A stretch of DNA of 64,000 nucleotides from assembly GCA_951230915.1 (NCBI GenBank), contig OX579636.1, forward strand, positions 3,797,001-3,861,000, given 5' to 3'. Below the pieces are notes generated by a model. The model was not told the origin of the DNA. It did no database searches and saw only the letters and a program-made list of their open reading frames with translations. This document shows, piece by piece, positions 22,828 to 34,498 of the stretch. The DNA comes from Antitrichia curtipendula (lineage: Eukaryota; Streptophyta; Bryopsida; Hypnales; Leucodontaceae). Position numbers and translations under genes: made by a program. Each line of letters starts with the position of its first letter. Within the stretch, counting starts at the first letter, position 1.

Positions 22828-25800
22828 TCAATGTGTGTGTCCTCGTGTTGTTGCAGGCAACTTGATCAGATCTGATCTGGGTAACCGCAACTTCGTAGGG
22901 TCCCCATCACTATCCACAACATTGACAGAGCCTCTGCAGCCGGCGCACCCACAGTAGCACGTAAGAACCTCGTCCTTCGACATGAACCGGTAGTCGTAGG
23001 TCAACTCCTCCCCAACTTCAATATCCCGCTTGGCAAAAATGATGATCCGGTCCTCCCCACTTGCAGTCACAGTTCTCGAATAGCAGTTCGGCTCACACGA
23101 GTGGTTGATCAGATGCGCAATGCTGCCAGCATGAGTGGCATCCACCACCCGCTCATCATCAATTCGAAACATGTAAGTTCCTGCCCCAACAAGCGAGTCA
23201 TAGCACCTCCTTTCCCTGATGTCAGCAATTACAGGTCTGACCACTTCACCTGCGTACTCAATAATCATGTCATTTGCAAGGTGCACCTGTTTGGTGAACA
23301 CCCCCATCCCATGAATCGCTGATTTCCCAAACACAAGGCGTTGACTCAAAGTTGACTTCATTCTGCGGAACTTGTCAGACATGGACAAAATCTCGATCTC
23401 GTCAGCCGACTTCGTGGGGGTGGAAGCAGGAAGAGCAACGTCAAGAGGCCCTTTACTGCCTTCCCAATGCATAGACCACAGGCTACCTCCATTACTGCCT
23501 GTCTTCAGCGGTGGATTCTGTCTACAACCAGTGACTCTGTATGGAAGATTCTCAACGAACAAGCGTTTTCGAAGAGCTGCAGCAAGAGCTTCGGGTTCTC
23601 GCCGCCCTCGTCTTGCTGCTGCATGGTAAGGCTCGCTCCGAGCACAGCCAGAGGAGTTCGAAGGAGGCTCGTATGACAAGCAATCCGTCTTCGCACGCAA
23701 AGTTGGTTGAGCCACTTCACAAGTCCGGCTCGTTGGTTGCTTGTGTTTCCGACAGTAAGCAAGCAACCGCAGATCCGCCTCAGATCCATCCACTTTCTGC
23801 TTCTCCTCTAAAACTTCCATGTAAAGCCCAGCTGATCTCGCACAGAGAGGGTGGAAAGCAGTTTTACAACTATTCACGGAGCACTGAATACATGCTCCGT
23901 AGGGTACTTTACATACACTGCAAGCTAGTCTCCAACGCTCTTTGCTGACTGCGTTTATTCCATCCACAGGCTCCATTCGCTTTACGTCTACTAGACATGT
24001 TTCGGGTATCCACATGGCACACATAAGATGGGCCCAGCGACCATCTGTTGTTTTCTTCAGTGCGCCACTTGTGACAGGGCAAAGGCAGCAAGGAGGCCGG
24101 GTCTTGGGCGCGTCCGGCCTACACATGTTACACAACCACAAATCGCCGTCCGGAAGCTCCTGTTCTCCGTAACAGTTCATGTGCACCATGATCCGGCACT
24201 TGTCACATTGCAGAAGGAGGTTGTCAACGTACTCCTCGTCCAAGTAACAAACCGTGCAGCGGTCCAGATGCTTCCATGAGATCTCTACAGGTTGGTATCC
24301 CGCAGGTAACACAGGTTCGACGTCTTCCTCAGTCTGGGCGTTCACTAACCAGTTGGTAAATTTGGTGCAAGCTCTTGCATTCGGAAGGCCCTGAATCATC
24401 TTCGTAACACGAGGATTACTGAAACCAAACATATGCGCAGCAGACCTGCACTGCATACGTTTTTCGAACTCCGGCATCTTCCCTGCCTTCTCATGGGCCC
24501 TTCGCAGCCTGACAAAAGCCTTCTTCCAGCATGCGTACGGTGTCGCACCTTCCACAGGAGAGTCGTCTGCAGGGGTAACACGAAACATAGGGAGTGACTG
24601 CGTTAAAGGATTTCTTAGTACCTGCAACTTGTACTCGACAATAGTATTAGGGTCCTTCGCAGATGGAAAGCTACGAATCGATGTGTATCCTTCAGGCCAA
24701 ATGTACTGCTGGTCGTGGAAATGCTCGCTGTCTCTCACAACCTTTCCAAGGCTGTAAATGGTCAGCGAACCCAGTTGGAGAGGGAAAGTCACGATGCGCT
24801 TCACTCTCCGCCTTCTTATCACCGTTTTTCTGCCTTCAATGTCCAGCCCATCTGGCTCTGGCCAATTCTCCTCAATCTCCTGCCTTTGTCTCTCGATTGC
24901 CCCGCCGCCTCCATCATCAAGCAGGTGGGCCATGCTGTCGGGAAGCTTGGACTCTTTTAAGTACCGCTCTACTTCTTCTAGCCCTTGGACAAAAATCACC
25001 CGCTTACACTTGGTGTGGAACTTCTGCATCAATCCTTTCGAAAACAGCACCAACTTCTTGTAAGTGAACCTACAGTGGTCATAGCTGCCAAAAAACTGGA
25101 TAGGAACCATACCCTTCTTTCCAGGATCCATACCACAAGCAGTCGCGTGGTCTTCATCCATAACGAGTGCTGGCCACATTGGGTACCCTTTCACTTTGGC
25201 CCACACCAGATCCCCATGACCTATTTTCCCTTCCTCCTCGTCTGCCAGCGATTCTGGTACTACTGGCACAACTGGCACAACTGGTTCTTCTTCCGGTTTG
25301 CTCACTTCGCCAGTGGAGGTCTCAAGCTCAACCCACTCTTCAGGAGAGAGCTTCAGCTTGAACCGTTCCTTTGAAACGTGAACCATTTCCATCTCATTAT
25401 CTTTGTAATCGATTCTATGCTTCTTCATTTGAGGGATGTAGTCATGAATGACGCCCGGGTACCAGTCATCGTCCAAGGGCCAGTACACTTTGCAAGACCG
25501 ACCTATCAAGGCTTTCGGATGAATCTTGCTCAAATCCACTTCCCGCCACTGCCGCCGATTCGCTTTCTGTGCCACAAACTTCTGCATAGCATCGGTCAAT
25601 TTTCTCGTCCGAGGAGTCATTTTGCTGGAAACAGCCAGCCCTTGCACTCCTACGAGCACACCGTTCACCATTCGGACCCCTTTTTTCGATCTCACCTTCA
25701 CAGGATTTTCTGCTTCAGGACTTTCATACATTTTATCTGGAGTCATGTCTTCCGCGTTGTTTGGGCTTTTCTCCAATGGGGAGTGTAAACCCGCAAAACG

Positions 25801-27960
25801 AGCTTCTGAAACTCCCTTTGAGCCCTTGACTCCTTCAGAGTGCCTAAAACCATTAGTATCCAAGCCTTCCCTATCCTCCAAACCCTGAGAAATTGATCCA
25901 TCCGTCTTCTTTTGCTTCCTCTTCCTTTGCAAAGGACGTGACGAAAATCTGGACAATGCTCTACCAGCTTCTTCAACTCCATTGGCCAGTGGTCTCACCT
26001 GTGGGGATCGGATGATTTTGGCCCTTTGCACAACTTTCCTGGGTAACACTCCTCCATCAGGATACTGTTTCGTAGCTGAGACGCTTCCCTTAACAGGTGA
26101 ACTACTCACAAGTGTACTACCGATGCTCTTCAGAGCATCCCCGTTCGCTTCAGTCTCAGATTTTCTGACAACTTTCGCTTTCAGAATCCCAGAACTTTTG
26201 ACTCCTTCACCATTCATTCTTGGCGGTGGTAGAGAAGGCTTAGGGCGACTTACCCTCAGGCCTCCAATGTCATCGTCACTCTCAGTCTCAGAGTCGTCAG
26301 ATGGGTCAGCAGTTTTCCTGGGTACTCCTTGCTGTAGAGGACCAGCAGCATCTATCACTGTTCTCTTCACTGGAAGCTTAGTGAATTGTTTTCCAGGAAT
26401 TGCCTTGTTAGCAATAAAAATATCCTTTCCATCTCTTCTCCGTGGAGGCAAGCAGGAAATCTTTGCAGCTCCATTGGTCAGGCATTGACCTTGCGGAACC
26501 ATCCCTTGAAACCGCACCACTGGCTTGGCACGACCAGTTTGTTCCCTGTCACTTTCAGTTTCAGTTTCCGACGAGGACTGCTTCATCTCCCTCTCCTTCG
26601 CACCATTGACTTGAGAGTGAGGTTCAGATATGACCAACCTGGTCTCCGGCAATGACACTCTGGGTGGAATTTTCGGTTGACCAAGAACAACCTTGAATTT
26701 ACCAGTTTTCGAAACTGCATTCAGAGTTGGAGGACTTCGCAAATGTTGCAGCGATGCAAACTTGTTACATTTGGAAGCGATAGGACCCAGAGAGTCTTCC
26801 TTATCATGTGGACCACTTGGTAAAGGCCACAAAGACTTCACGACCTGGTTCACCTGCTTCGGGTCCAAGGGCTGCAGCTGCTGATGAATCTCAGGACGCT
26901 TCAATGCAGGTCTTTTGCGTTGAGTTTCGTTCTTTGCGCTCATCTTCCTCCTTGATTTCGCGCTCATCAGAAGTTCAGGGAGGACGTTCAAATCAATGGG
27001 AATCTGCTCACCATCAGAGTCATCATCCTCTTGGTCACGCTTGGCTCCATTCCAGTTCTGCACGTCAGGATCTGTCTCCGTCGCTGTTTCACTTTGCGTA
27101 GCCTCGCTTGAAACCTCTCGTTGCTGCTGCTGCAGCCTGAGCTGTCCACTTCCAATTCTGGCTGGCAAATCGTCCTCAGTTTGCGTTCCAGAGCTGGATT
27201 CACCCTCGTTAGAGAGTCTAATCCTTTCGACATTGTGCAAAAGTGGCGGCTCTGGCCCACGAAACTCCACCAACCGAGGTTCCTGTTCTCTAGGGACTGT
27301 GACGACGTCTTCCACTTCCAGCTTGCGATTCCTGCCCAACACAAGCTTCGGTCGTTTCCCTGGGCGAGCTCTTCCTTCACCTCTTCCTCGCTTCACCCCT
27401 TCTGTCATCGGTGGCCTCCCAAGTCGCCGTTTCTTGATGGGAGGCTCTGGAAGTGACACTACCCCACCCTCCGGATTCTGACTTCGAACCTTTCTCTGCT
27501 TCGGAATCTGCACCTTCTCTGGCCCTGGCTTGCCATTCAAGTCAATCACCGAAGGCTTTTCCACACACTTGCGCTTGATCACGGACTTCTTCTCTGCAAC
27601 CTGCTTTGCAACATCGGTCTTTTCAGGAGATGCTTGCGCCTCAACACGGTCCACAAGCTTGGAGCTCGTCTGCCCACCCCAAAACTGCTCCAACGTCAAC
27701 TGCTTCGCGCCTTTCCTCGGAACGACGACGAAATCAGCGGTCCGGCACTCATTACGAACAGTTGGCGAAGGTCGCGGTGGGATTGGATCAGTCGAGGCGT
27801 CCAAATTCACACCCCTCCGCTTATACACAATTGGGAAGCTGTCAATACCAGGGGTCCCTGTCTCAACATTCCCGTCCCTGTCCATTCCCCGCGTCGCAGC
27901 ATCCATTCCCAATCCTACTGCACTTTCATGATGCCCTATTGCTGGCATTGCCGTGGGCAT
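22828..27960 (-). CDS. ATX-type (trithorax-like) histone H3 lysine methyltransferase
   Basis: A single uninterrupted 1710-residue frame. In order: a long basic, disordered N-terminal half (1-800); a Tudor-like module from GRSCKVYWPLDDDWYPGVI (about 819-868); a PWWP domain starting GHGDLVWAKVKGYPMWPAL (about 913-1005); FYRN and FYRC (about 1055-1190); a PHD finger from CTVCYLDEEY (about 1234-1281); an extended PHD from CCLCPVTSG (about 1292-1405); a SET domain (about 1538-1660); and post-SET CYCGCAGC (about 1665). The SET motif NHSCEPN (about 1618) and ELTYDYRF are intact, so catalysis is expected. This order is that of Arabidopsis ATX1/ATX2, which methylate H3K4 in the nucleus and activate developmental genes; the substrate is inferred from the family. 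The angiosperm relatives have many introns, whereas this frame has none. The ATG is the first in frame after the GC-rich leader. Acidic Ser/Thr/Glu motifs recur in the N-terminal half. Confidence 0.93.
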   Translation of the reverse strand: MPTAMPAIGHHESAVGLGMDAATRGMDRDGNVETGTPGIDSFPIVYKRRGVNLDASTDPIPPRPSPTVRNECRTADFVVVPRKGAKQLTLEQFWGGQTSSKLVDRVEAQASPEKTDVAKQVAEKKSVIKRKCVEKPSVIDLNGKPGPEKVQIPKQRKVRSQNPEGGVVSLPEPPIKKRRLGRPPMTEGVKRGRGEGRARPGKRPKLVLGRNRKLEVEDVVTVPREQEPRLVEFRGPEPPLLHNVERIRLSNEGESSSGTQTEDDLPARIGSGQLRLQQQQREVSSEATQSETATETDPDVQNWNGAKRDQEDDDSDGEQIPIDLNVLPELLMSAKSRRKMSAKNETQRKRPALKRPEIHQQLQPLDPKQVNQVVKSLWPLPSGPHDKEDSLGPIASKCNKFASLQHLRSPPTLNAVSKTGKFKVVLGQPKIPPRVSLPETRLVISEPHSQVNGAKEREMKQSSSETETESDREQTGRAKPVVRFQGMVPQGQCLTNGAAKISCLPPRRRDGKDIFIANKAIPGKQFTKLPVKRTVIDAAGPLQQGVPRKTADPSDDSETESDDDIGGLRVSRPKPSLPPPRMNGEGVKSSGILKAKVVRKSETEANGDALKSIGSTLVSSSPVKGSVSATKQYPDGGVLPRKVVQRAKIIRSPQVRPLANGVEEAGRALSRFSSRPLQRKRKQKKTDGSISQGLEDREGLDTNGFRHSEGVKGSKGVSEARFAGLHSPLEKSPNNAEDMTPDKMYESPEAENPVKVRSKKGVRMVNGVLVGVQGLAVSSKMTPRTRKLTDAMQKFVAQKANRRQWREVDLSKIHPKALIGRSCKVYWPLDDDWYPGVIHDYIPQMKKHRIDYKDNEMEMVHVSKERFKLKLSPEEWVELETSTGEVSKPEEEPVVPVVPVVPESLADEEEGKIGHGDLVWAKVKGYPMWPALVMDEDHATACGMDPGKKGMVPIQFFGSYDHCRFTYKKLVLFSKGLMQKFHTKCKRVIFVQGLEEVERYLKESKLPDSMAHLLDDGGGGAIERQRQEIEENWPEPDGLDIEGRKTVIRRRRVKRIVTFPLQLGSLTIYSLGKVVRDSEHFHDQQYIWPEGYTSIRSFPSAKDPNTIVEYKLQVLRNPLTQSLPMFRVTPADDSPVEGATPYACWKKAFVRLRRAHEKAGKMPEFEKRMQCRSAAHMFGFSNPRVTKMIQGLPNARACTKFTNWLVNAQTEEDVEPVLPAGYQPVEISWKHLDRCTVCYLDEEYVDNLLLQCDKCRIMVHMNCYGEQELPDGDLWLCNMCRPDAPKTRPPCCLCPVTSGALKKTTDGRWAHLMCAMWIPETCLVDVKRMEPVDGINAVSKERWRLACSVCKVPYGACIQCSVNSCKTAFHPLCARSAGLYMEVLEEKQKVDGSEADLRLLAYCRKHKQPTSRTCEVAQPTLRAKTDCLSYEPPSNSSGCARSEPYHAAARRGRREPEALAAALRKRLFVENLPYRVTGCRQNPPLKTGSNGGSLWSMHWEGSKGPLDVALPASTPTKSADEIEILSMSDKFRRMKSTLSQRLVFGKSAIHGMGVFTKQVHLANDMIIEYAGEVVRPVIADIRERRCYDSLVGAGTYMFRIDDERVVDATHAGSIAHLINHSCEPNCYSRTVTASGEDRIIIFAKRDIEVGEELTYDYRFMSKDEVLTCYCGCAGCRGSVNVVDSDGDPTKLRLPRSDLIKLPATTRGHTH

Positions 27961-28960
27961 CTTTATGCCCTACACAGACAGCATTCCCACCAAGAACAAC
28001 AATCTTCAACCGAATTCAATCGAATTCACTCGAGGTCAGCCCAAATCACCTCAAATCACCCCATGCCCTGCAATTTCACGCAAAAACGCAACACTGTCAA
28101 CCGTGGATTCCGAATTCCAACATAAAAAGAAATACGCCAAGAAATTAACCACGATAGCAGCAATCAAAACCACCGAAAAAGAATCAACAGGCAAGCACCT
28201 CATTTTTCTCATAATGCAGCCCAATCCTCATCCGAAATCTCACTCCCACATAAAAGAACGCGCGTCTACATCGCCACCTCCAGGTATACAAATCGCAGTT
28301 CTCCAAAGATCCTTCTCGCTCCACCACGTCGAAAAAAACCTAACATTCACTCCCCAACCAAACACCTCGCAATCCATCTATACACACACCGAAACACCGA
28401 AACACGTCCTCTAGCTTCTTCAACTCTCTCAAACACCCGCAATACACTCTCAAAACAGCCTCAAACACCCTCGCTTCCTCTGCAACCTCCACCCCTCATC
28501 TCACGTCCTCCTCTAAACTCCTTGCAAACAAATCTACCACGACATAATTCAATGAACGCCATCCCTCCCGACACAGCCCCGACTCCACCATCCCCCTCTC
28601 CCCCTCCCTCTTTCGCACCAAACCCTAACTCTCCCTCCGCACCAAACCCTAACCCCCGCAACCAGCAAAACCGCAATAAGCACACATCAATCTCGCATCC
28701 CGAAACACCCAAGTCGCGCATGCAATCTCTCTTCCACGAGCGGCGACAATCAAGCGCCGGTGCGACGAAGCTCCCGCAGCCTGGGCCAGTGTGTCTGTGC
28801 GTTTTCTGCTGTAAGTTGCGGGAAGAGCTTTGTGAACAAGACCCTGCTTGTGGAGACTTGGTGTGCAAGCAGGGAAGAAGACGAAGTGAACGTCTTGGTG
28901 AGCGTCTCCGGAAAGACGGGCTTCCCAGGGGCTTCTCCTTTTTCTTTTATCTTTTGTAAT
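27961..28960 (-). promoter_or_regulatory. Probable 5' leader and promoter of the ATX gene
   Basis: GC-rich and strongly C-rich on the + strand (G-rich/GA-rich on the gene's strand), as in long plant 5' leaders. Frames in it (for example 28522-28959 +) are proline-rich artefacts of this composition. Two AAACCCTAA telomere-box-like motifs lie near 28620-28650. No clear TATA box was found, so the start of transcription is not placed. Confidence 0.4.
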
Positions 28961-31870
28961 CCCACCTCCCACTGTTTCCATGAATTTGGCTTCCAAAATT
29001 TGGGTCCTCTTTCAATTTGGTATCACTCTTCCAATTTAGCATCCACTCAGGGTTTAGGGTTTCAGAATTCTTGTTCCATTCCCATAGATTGGGAGGTGTT
29101 TGAGGTTTTGAAGATTTTTGGGGCTTGGGTTTGAGTTTTTATTGGGGATTCATGTGCTGTTATGAGTTTTGGGTGATTGTTGTGTGGGTGTGGGCATGAG
29201 CTTGGATATGGTGGTGTGTAAGTTATCAGTGTGGAAATCCATATCTGGAGTTTTTTCCTGTTTGTGTGATGGATTTTTTTTGGCAGTTTGAGTTTGGGAC
29301 TTTGGTAGAAAACCTGATTGGATGTTTTGTTTGTTTGTTGGATTGTTTTATTGGGAATTCCTTGTTGTTGTGCCTGCAGGGGTTTGCGAAGCTAGTTATT
29401 TGTTGCAGGTGGACGTTGCCCTGTTTTGTCCAATTGTGTGAAAAGATGAACAGTTTGTGGTTGCTGGAGTTTCAATTGAGGTGGTGGGGGAAGAAATGGG
29501 TATAACTAAGTTAGGAGTAGGGATGTTGATCATGTCTTGGAAGAAAACTAGAGTAGAGAGGAAGGAAGGAAGGAAGAGATGCCTAGTTCCAAGAAATGGA
29601 AACACACTTGGGGTTAGGATTTGTGGCAAGAACCCTATCTTAACAACTTTTTTTTTGATGATTGGGGTCTTTAGGGTTGATTGTTGCAATGAAACGAAAC
29701 AATACGAAACAAAACGAAACATGTGTTGTAATGAAACAAACAAAGTGAAGCAAGCAAGTTGAGAATATTGTATAGACGCACTTATAGCATGAATCCCATG
29801 CCCACAAGCAAGAAATTGATTGCCATGGTTTTGTAAAAGGGAGAGGGATTACACAACTACATACGTAGAAAAAGAAACATAGACATGATATTATCTTGCC
29901 TCGTCGTGCAAGTTAATCACCCAAATCAAGAAAATGGATGTATATATGGATTCTATGAGCAAGAAATTGATCACCATGGTTTTGTGCAAGAAGAGGATCA
30001 CAATCCCACATGCATAGAAAGGAAAAAACAGGGATATTGGTGTGATATAATCTTGGCTTGCAAGGATGCCCCAAGTTGTATTGAAATCTTGAAGAATAGT
30101 TGCACAGAGTTGCATCTTTGAGTGTCACAGTCACAGTGGCCCCTCACACAAACAAAAGGGGAGCGAGCTAGTGAGTCCGTCTCCTTTACATCATCCTTCA
30201 GTAAGTTAATAACAACCTCGTCATGGATTGGGGTCAATTTCTTTGGCAGACCTTGTATTGTACAGCTCATGCCAGCCTGCGTCCACCTTACTTATGTCAA
30301 GAGGCTGACGGTATAAGAACCTTTTTCCACTCTTGAAACTTGCCATTTATTTCTCATCAGGTGTGTTCGTCGTACAAAGTTCAGTTTAGTTTTTTATAAA
30401 GTTTTCTTCCTAATAACTTACAGGGCTTGCATCCCATTGCAATTTAAGAAACGGTGGAGATTGTGAACCGAGGTGGCATGCTCTTGTTGGACGTTTAACG
30501 TGACCAGAAATTCTCTATTTGAACAACATGAGTGGACAAAGAGTGAAGCTACATTAGCTAGCTCACTCGTGCCAGTCAGGACCCCACATCAAAATACGTT
30601 TTGATTTCGATGCATGCATGGAACAGAAGAATAATTCGTATATGGTTATGTGGCAGCAGCTAGTGTACACAACTGAAGCAGGGTTTTTTTGATTCCTAGA
30701 ATAAGCTTGTATTCTTATCTAGCTTGAATACGTCAAGAGGAGCTGTCAAAAACTGGTCGCGAATTAATTGGCATGGCTTCATCTGGAAGCTTCAGTTCTA
30801 ATTCGCTTGTGGGTGAAAGTGTAAGGTAAGCCACTCGATTCTGTTTGCTGATTGATATAACGTAACGTAGCTGTTGAATTCAATGTAGAAAAAAAAAACG
30901 CACACTGCCAAACTACGAATGTACACGACTGTAGAACTGTGGGAAACAATAAAACTTATAGAATGAGGTGATTACTGACTGAATTCCTTTAGGGCAAGAA
31001 GACCTGTGCAAGGACTGAATGATGGATGCCAAAGAATAAATAAATTGGGCATGATTTGAAGTCAAACACGTTGTGCAGGTTAAAGTGTGAAAAAATAATA
31101 AGTAGTCCGGGAACTCAGTCTCTGGACATGGTTGGAATGGTGGTCAACTCATGTGTGTATCAAGAGCTATTAATTTTGTACAGCTACTAAGTAAGTAAGT
31201 AAGCAAGCCTGAATTGCAGTCGATTATTTGTGGGTTTCACACTTTCCACATCGAGCAATGGCCAAGATTGTCCCTTTTTACACAAAAAATTCCAAGGATG
31301 AACATTTACACTTTTGTGTTATTCCGTGTCACCCATTGGACACTCCATAGCGACGTTACAGGCTTTAAGTTTTAACCCTCTGCATAGAGTTTGCACATTG
31401 CATTTTGAGAATTGCACTAAGTTTTTCTTTGCTGAACAGAACGCTTCCACCCTGACATCATTTTTCCAGTTTGCACAATTGCAAAAGGAAGGACAATCAG
31501 CTGTTGGTAACTAAAAAATAATTGCAGCAAACTCCATCACCTTTGCTCTCGCCACCTTTTTCTCTGGTTGTAATTGGTGGTGTTGGGAGGGCTGTGGTAC
31601 CATGGTCTATCAGCCAGTGTTAAAATGAATTTTTTTTTTTCTGACTCGTAAGCTGCGAAACAGTCCAATCCAATTCACGCGTACCCTTATGTGGGAGCCA
31701 TCTAAAAGCATGGCGGAAAAAGCACTACGTTGTACCAGTACAGTAGCCCTTTTTCCTTCCCCCGATTTTACGACCTCCAATGGGGCAGGGCACACTGAAG
31801 GATGATGGCACAAGTAGTTCATGCACCCATTGTCTGCAACGCTATCGACTTGGTATGGAACCATTTCAGA
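28961..31870. other. Long stretch without a supported gene
   Basis: Composition is intermediate, with T/G-rich sequence to about 29700. There is a degenerate GAAAC repeat near 29690-29750 and an AAGT microsatellite near 31190-31205. Frames (for example 29457-29762 + and 29885-30121 +) have no recognisable motifs. At 30773 a short frame beginning MASSGSFSSNS ends at a good donor (AG/GTAAGC), which could be a stray first exon, but no following exon was found. Confidence 0.4.
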
Positions 31871-31872
31871 TA

Positions 31873-32520
31873 GGGCCTGTTTCCATTGCAAGGCTGGACC
31901 CTCAGGACACTCAGGTAGTTTCCATTTCCACCACCTCTGGCAAGCTGTTCAGAAACGGGAGCAATGGAATTAAAATGACGTGGCAACAATGCAACTGGCA
32001 AGAGGTGGAGTCTTCGATGTCTCATCTGTAATCATAACATTGTTAACCAATGTTGGGGGGCCCTTTTGCTCCACACCCGTGAAATGTGGAGCCCCCCAGC
32101 ATTGCAAACAATTGCTAAAACCAGTTAGAAGTGGCCAGGTGGAAGTTTGTGCACATTTCTGCATCACATTGTTGACTTTATATATGGAGATAGTAGCTTG
32201 CTTCCCTCTTTTCAGACTGAACTTGTAATGGGGCACTCCATTTAAACTAAATTTCTTCCCTTGAATTAGGGAGGAATTATTCCTGGACCAAGGGGGAAGG
32301 AATCAACCATGTAAACAATGTTATGTTCGCGCAAGCAAGAGGCACCACCCTTGTCTTCTTCCAAAATTAGCCCCTCCAAGCCATTGTCTAGGCCTCTCTA
32401 GCTCTACAAAGCCTAATGCAAGGGCTAGAGGTTGGAGGGGAGGTTCTAGCTCTCACCACAAAAGAAGCACTTGGAGGGTCTAAAATTGGAGCTCTAAATG
32501 GTCAATAGAAACGTGCTCTT
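31873..32520. mobile_element. Probable MITE with GGGCCTGTTT-type end
   Basis: The left end AGGGCCTGTTTCCATTG (from about 31874) and the reverse complement of the right end, AGAGCACGTTTCTATTG (to about 32519), agree at roughly 13 of 17 positions. An imperfect hairpin with GGGGGG...CTCCAC and GTGGAGCCCCCC lies near 32050-32096. The end sequence resembles Harbinger- or hAT-type MITEs, but no target-site duplication was clear. Confidence 0.4.
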
Positions 32521-33505
32521 ATCAAGTATTTGAGTCAATCCTTAGTCTGGTCTAACAATTTGCTTAACAACTATATATAGGCTATTAGTCATGGAATTCT
32601 TGCCTCAATGCAATCATTAACACACTCCACTTTCACGGTTTTGACATTCAAACACCCTGCACGTCAAATTTAGTGTACTTGTTGTGCTTGCAAAGAAGCT
32701 TTGCACATAACAAATCAACAACATAACAAAGACAACTAAGAAGGCGCAAAAGGACGGGGAAAAACTTATCTAATGAGGAACTCCTTCATTCTTTCTTGTT
32801 GCATCCCTCCACTGCAAATTGACAAAGCAATTCCAACAAGCCCATGTTAGTCAAAACGTGGTTTGAAGTACTATATGTAGGTTGAAGAGTGACCCCCTTA
32901 ATTGCTCTTATCAACTTCCAAGATCTTATTTGTTTTGCAAAGTATCATTAATTAGTGTACAATTCAAACTTTTAAGTGTACTCTATTGGTATATAAGGGC
33001 TACAAAAGTTGCACAAATAGTTAAATGGCACAAAAAAAGTCTCTCACCTTAGTGTAAGCATGGTCATCAAGGAATTGACTACGAGAAGATCTACAATTGG
33101 TTATATGGGTCTTTTTAAAATGGGCCAATTCTTTGATTTGCACAACTTACTTACTCCTGTATTTTCATTAGCAAGATGAATTGGAATCCCTAAGACCTTG
33201 TATGGGAAGCTTTTACAACAAAAATAATTGTAGACTTATTTTGAAGTATTGGCATGAATGATGAGTTTATTTGTACAAGAGCTCTAATCTAACTCTACAT
33301 GATAGTTGGAGGGAGTATGATGATAATTGTCTATGTTCCACTTTCTTTTATACTATGATTATGTACTAAAATTACTCCTATGGTTTTATAACTTTCATTG
33401 GTTGTGATCTTGTTGCAATGGAATAAGTCTTTTTTGCATCAAAAAAAAAGAAAGAAAAAAGGATTTCATTTTGTGATACAACAAAAATATCCATTCCCAA
33501 TCATT
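32521..33505. other. AT-rich stretch, no gene seen
   Basis: No recognisable coding, RNA or repeat feature. It ends at the family C element that begins near 33506. Confidence 0.45.
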
Positions 33506-34440
33506 TTACCCTTGAAGGACCAAACTACGTTTGTTTGGCCACATAGCAATTTTTGGCAAGTACGTGTGATTGGAGATTTTTATTTTTTGGGCCCAAACTT
33601 TAATAGAAGGTGTGGACAAGGAATATCTTTCATGTGCACTAAAATTTAGGACATTTGGAAATATCAATCAAAAGTTATGGCCTAATATGTAGTTTGTTTT
33701 TCAACTTAGGCAACGCGAACAAATCTTTAAAAATCACTTCTTTCATAAATAAAAATTTGAAATTGGTTCTTTAAATTTGTATATAAATAGAAAGCCTTGA
33801 ATCATTCCATTCAAATCAATGAGTCAAAAGTTATGAGAAGTTTTAGTTTGCGGGCAGGCAGTATAGATTCTCTACTCTAAAATAAACTTTAAAGTCGTTT
33901 ATTGTACTTAACTTTCAATATTTTTTGAAAAAAATAAAATCACAGGATGTAGATTGTTTATTAAAACATTACAAACATAGGAATTGGCATTTTTCAATTC
34001 CATAACTAAATTCTTAACAATTTATTATTTTGAATCATTCTCTACTTATTTCTATTTATTATTTCTTTCTATATGTTGTACAATTCAAAATGATTCAAAA
34101 ATTTCAAGCATGTAGCCACCTTGCCTTGAATAATGAATCCAAAGAAGAACCACCGTTTTGGACATTTTGTCATACAAATGTGACCTTGTGAAGTGCAGTT
34201 GCCCATTTTTTTGGAGGGCCAAAAAAACTATTTTTATCACTTCAAATGCTAATATCTTGCAATTTGTATGGTGAAATTTTTTGAATTTTTTTTCACATCT
34301 TTTCAAACTAGTGTACTACAAGATCTTACAGTTATATGTGACCAAAAATGATTTCCTTTCAAAAAAATTGTACTTATACTAGAAATGGCAGTTTTTGAAT
34401 GTTTTTGGTGATAACATAGTCAAGGAACTTTAGGGATTAA
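33506..34440 (-). mobile_element. TTAA-bounded non-autonomous element, family C, copy 2
   Basis: Inverted relative to copy 1 at 5138. The left end is degenerate (TTTACCCTTGAAGGACC) and the right end is GGAACTTTAGGGATTAA. The interior matches copy 1, including the cognate of its ACTTTTGACT / AAAAGTTATG block and a 74-codon frame (34306-34085) related to that in copy 1. No transposase. First member of a cluster of three same-orientation elements. Confidence 0.7.
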
Positions 34441-34498
34441 GCTAGTGTGTGTAAGTGGAGTCAAAATTACAATCAAGTGTATTCATGCCTTAAAATCA

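Noticed and set aside
23372..27931. Many + strand frames of 60-170 codons
   Set aside because: All lie opposite the ATX coding sequence, have no domain, and are expected as shadows of a GC-rich reading frame.
28522..28959. 145-codon proline-rich frame
   Set aside because: Composition reflects the C-rich ATX leader; no conserved motif and no splice or start context of its own.
30773..30826. Short frame MASSGSFSSNS ending at a good donor site
   Set aside because: It could be a first exon, but no matching acceptor and continuing exon was found downstream.
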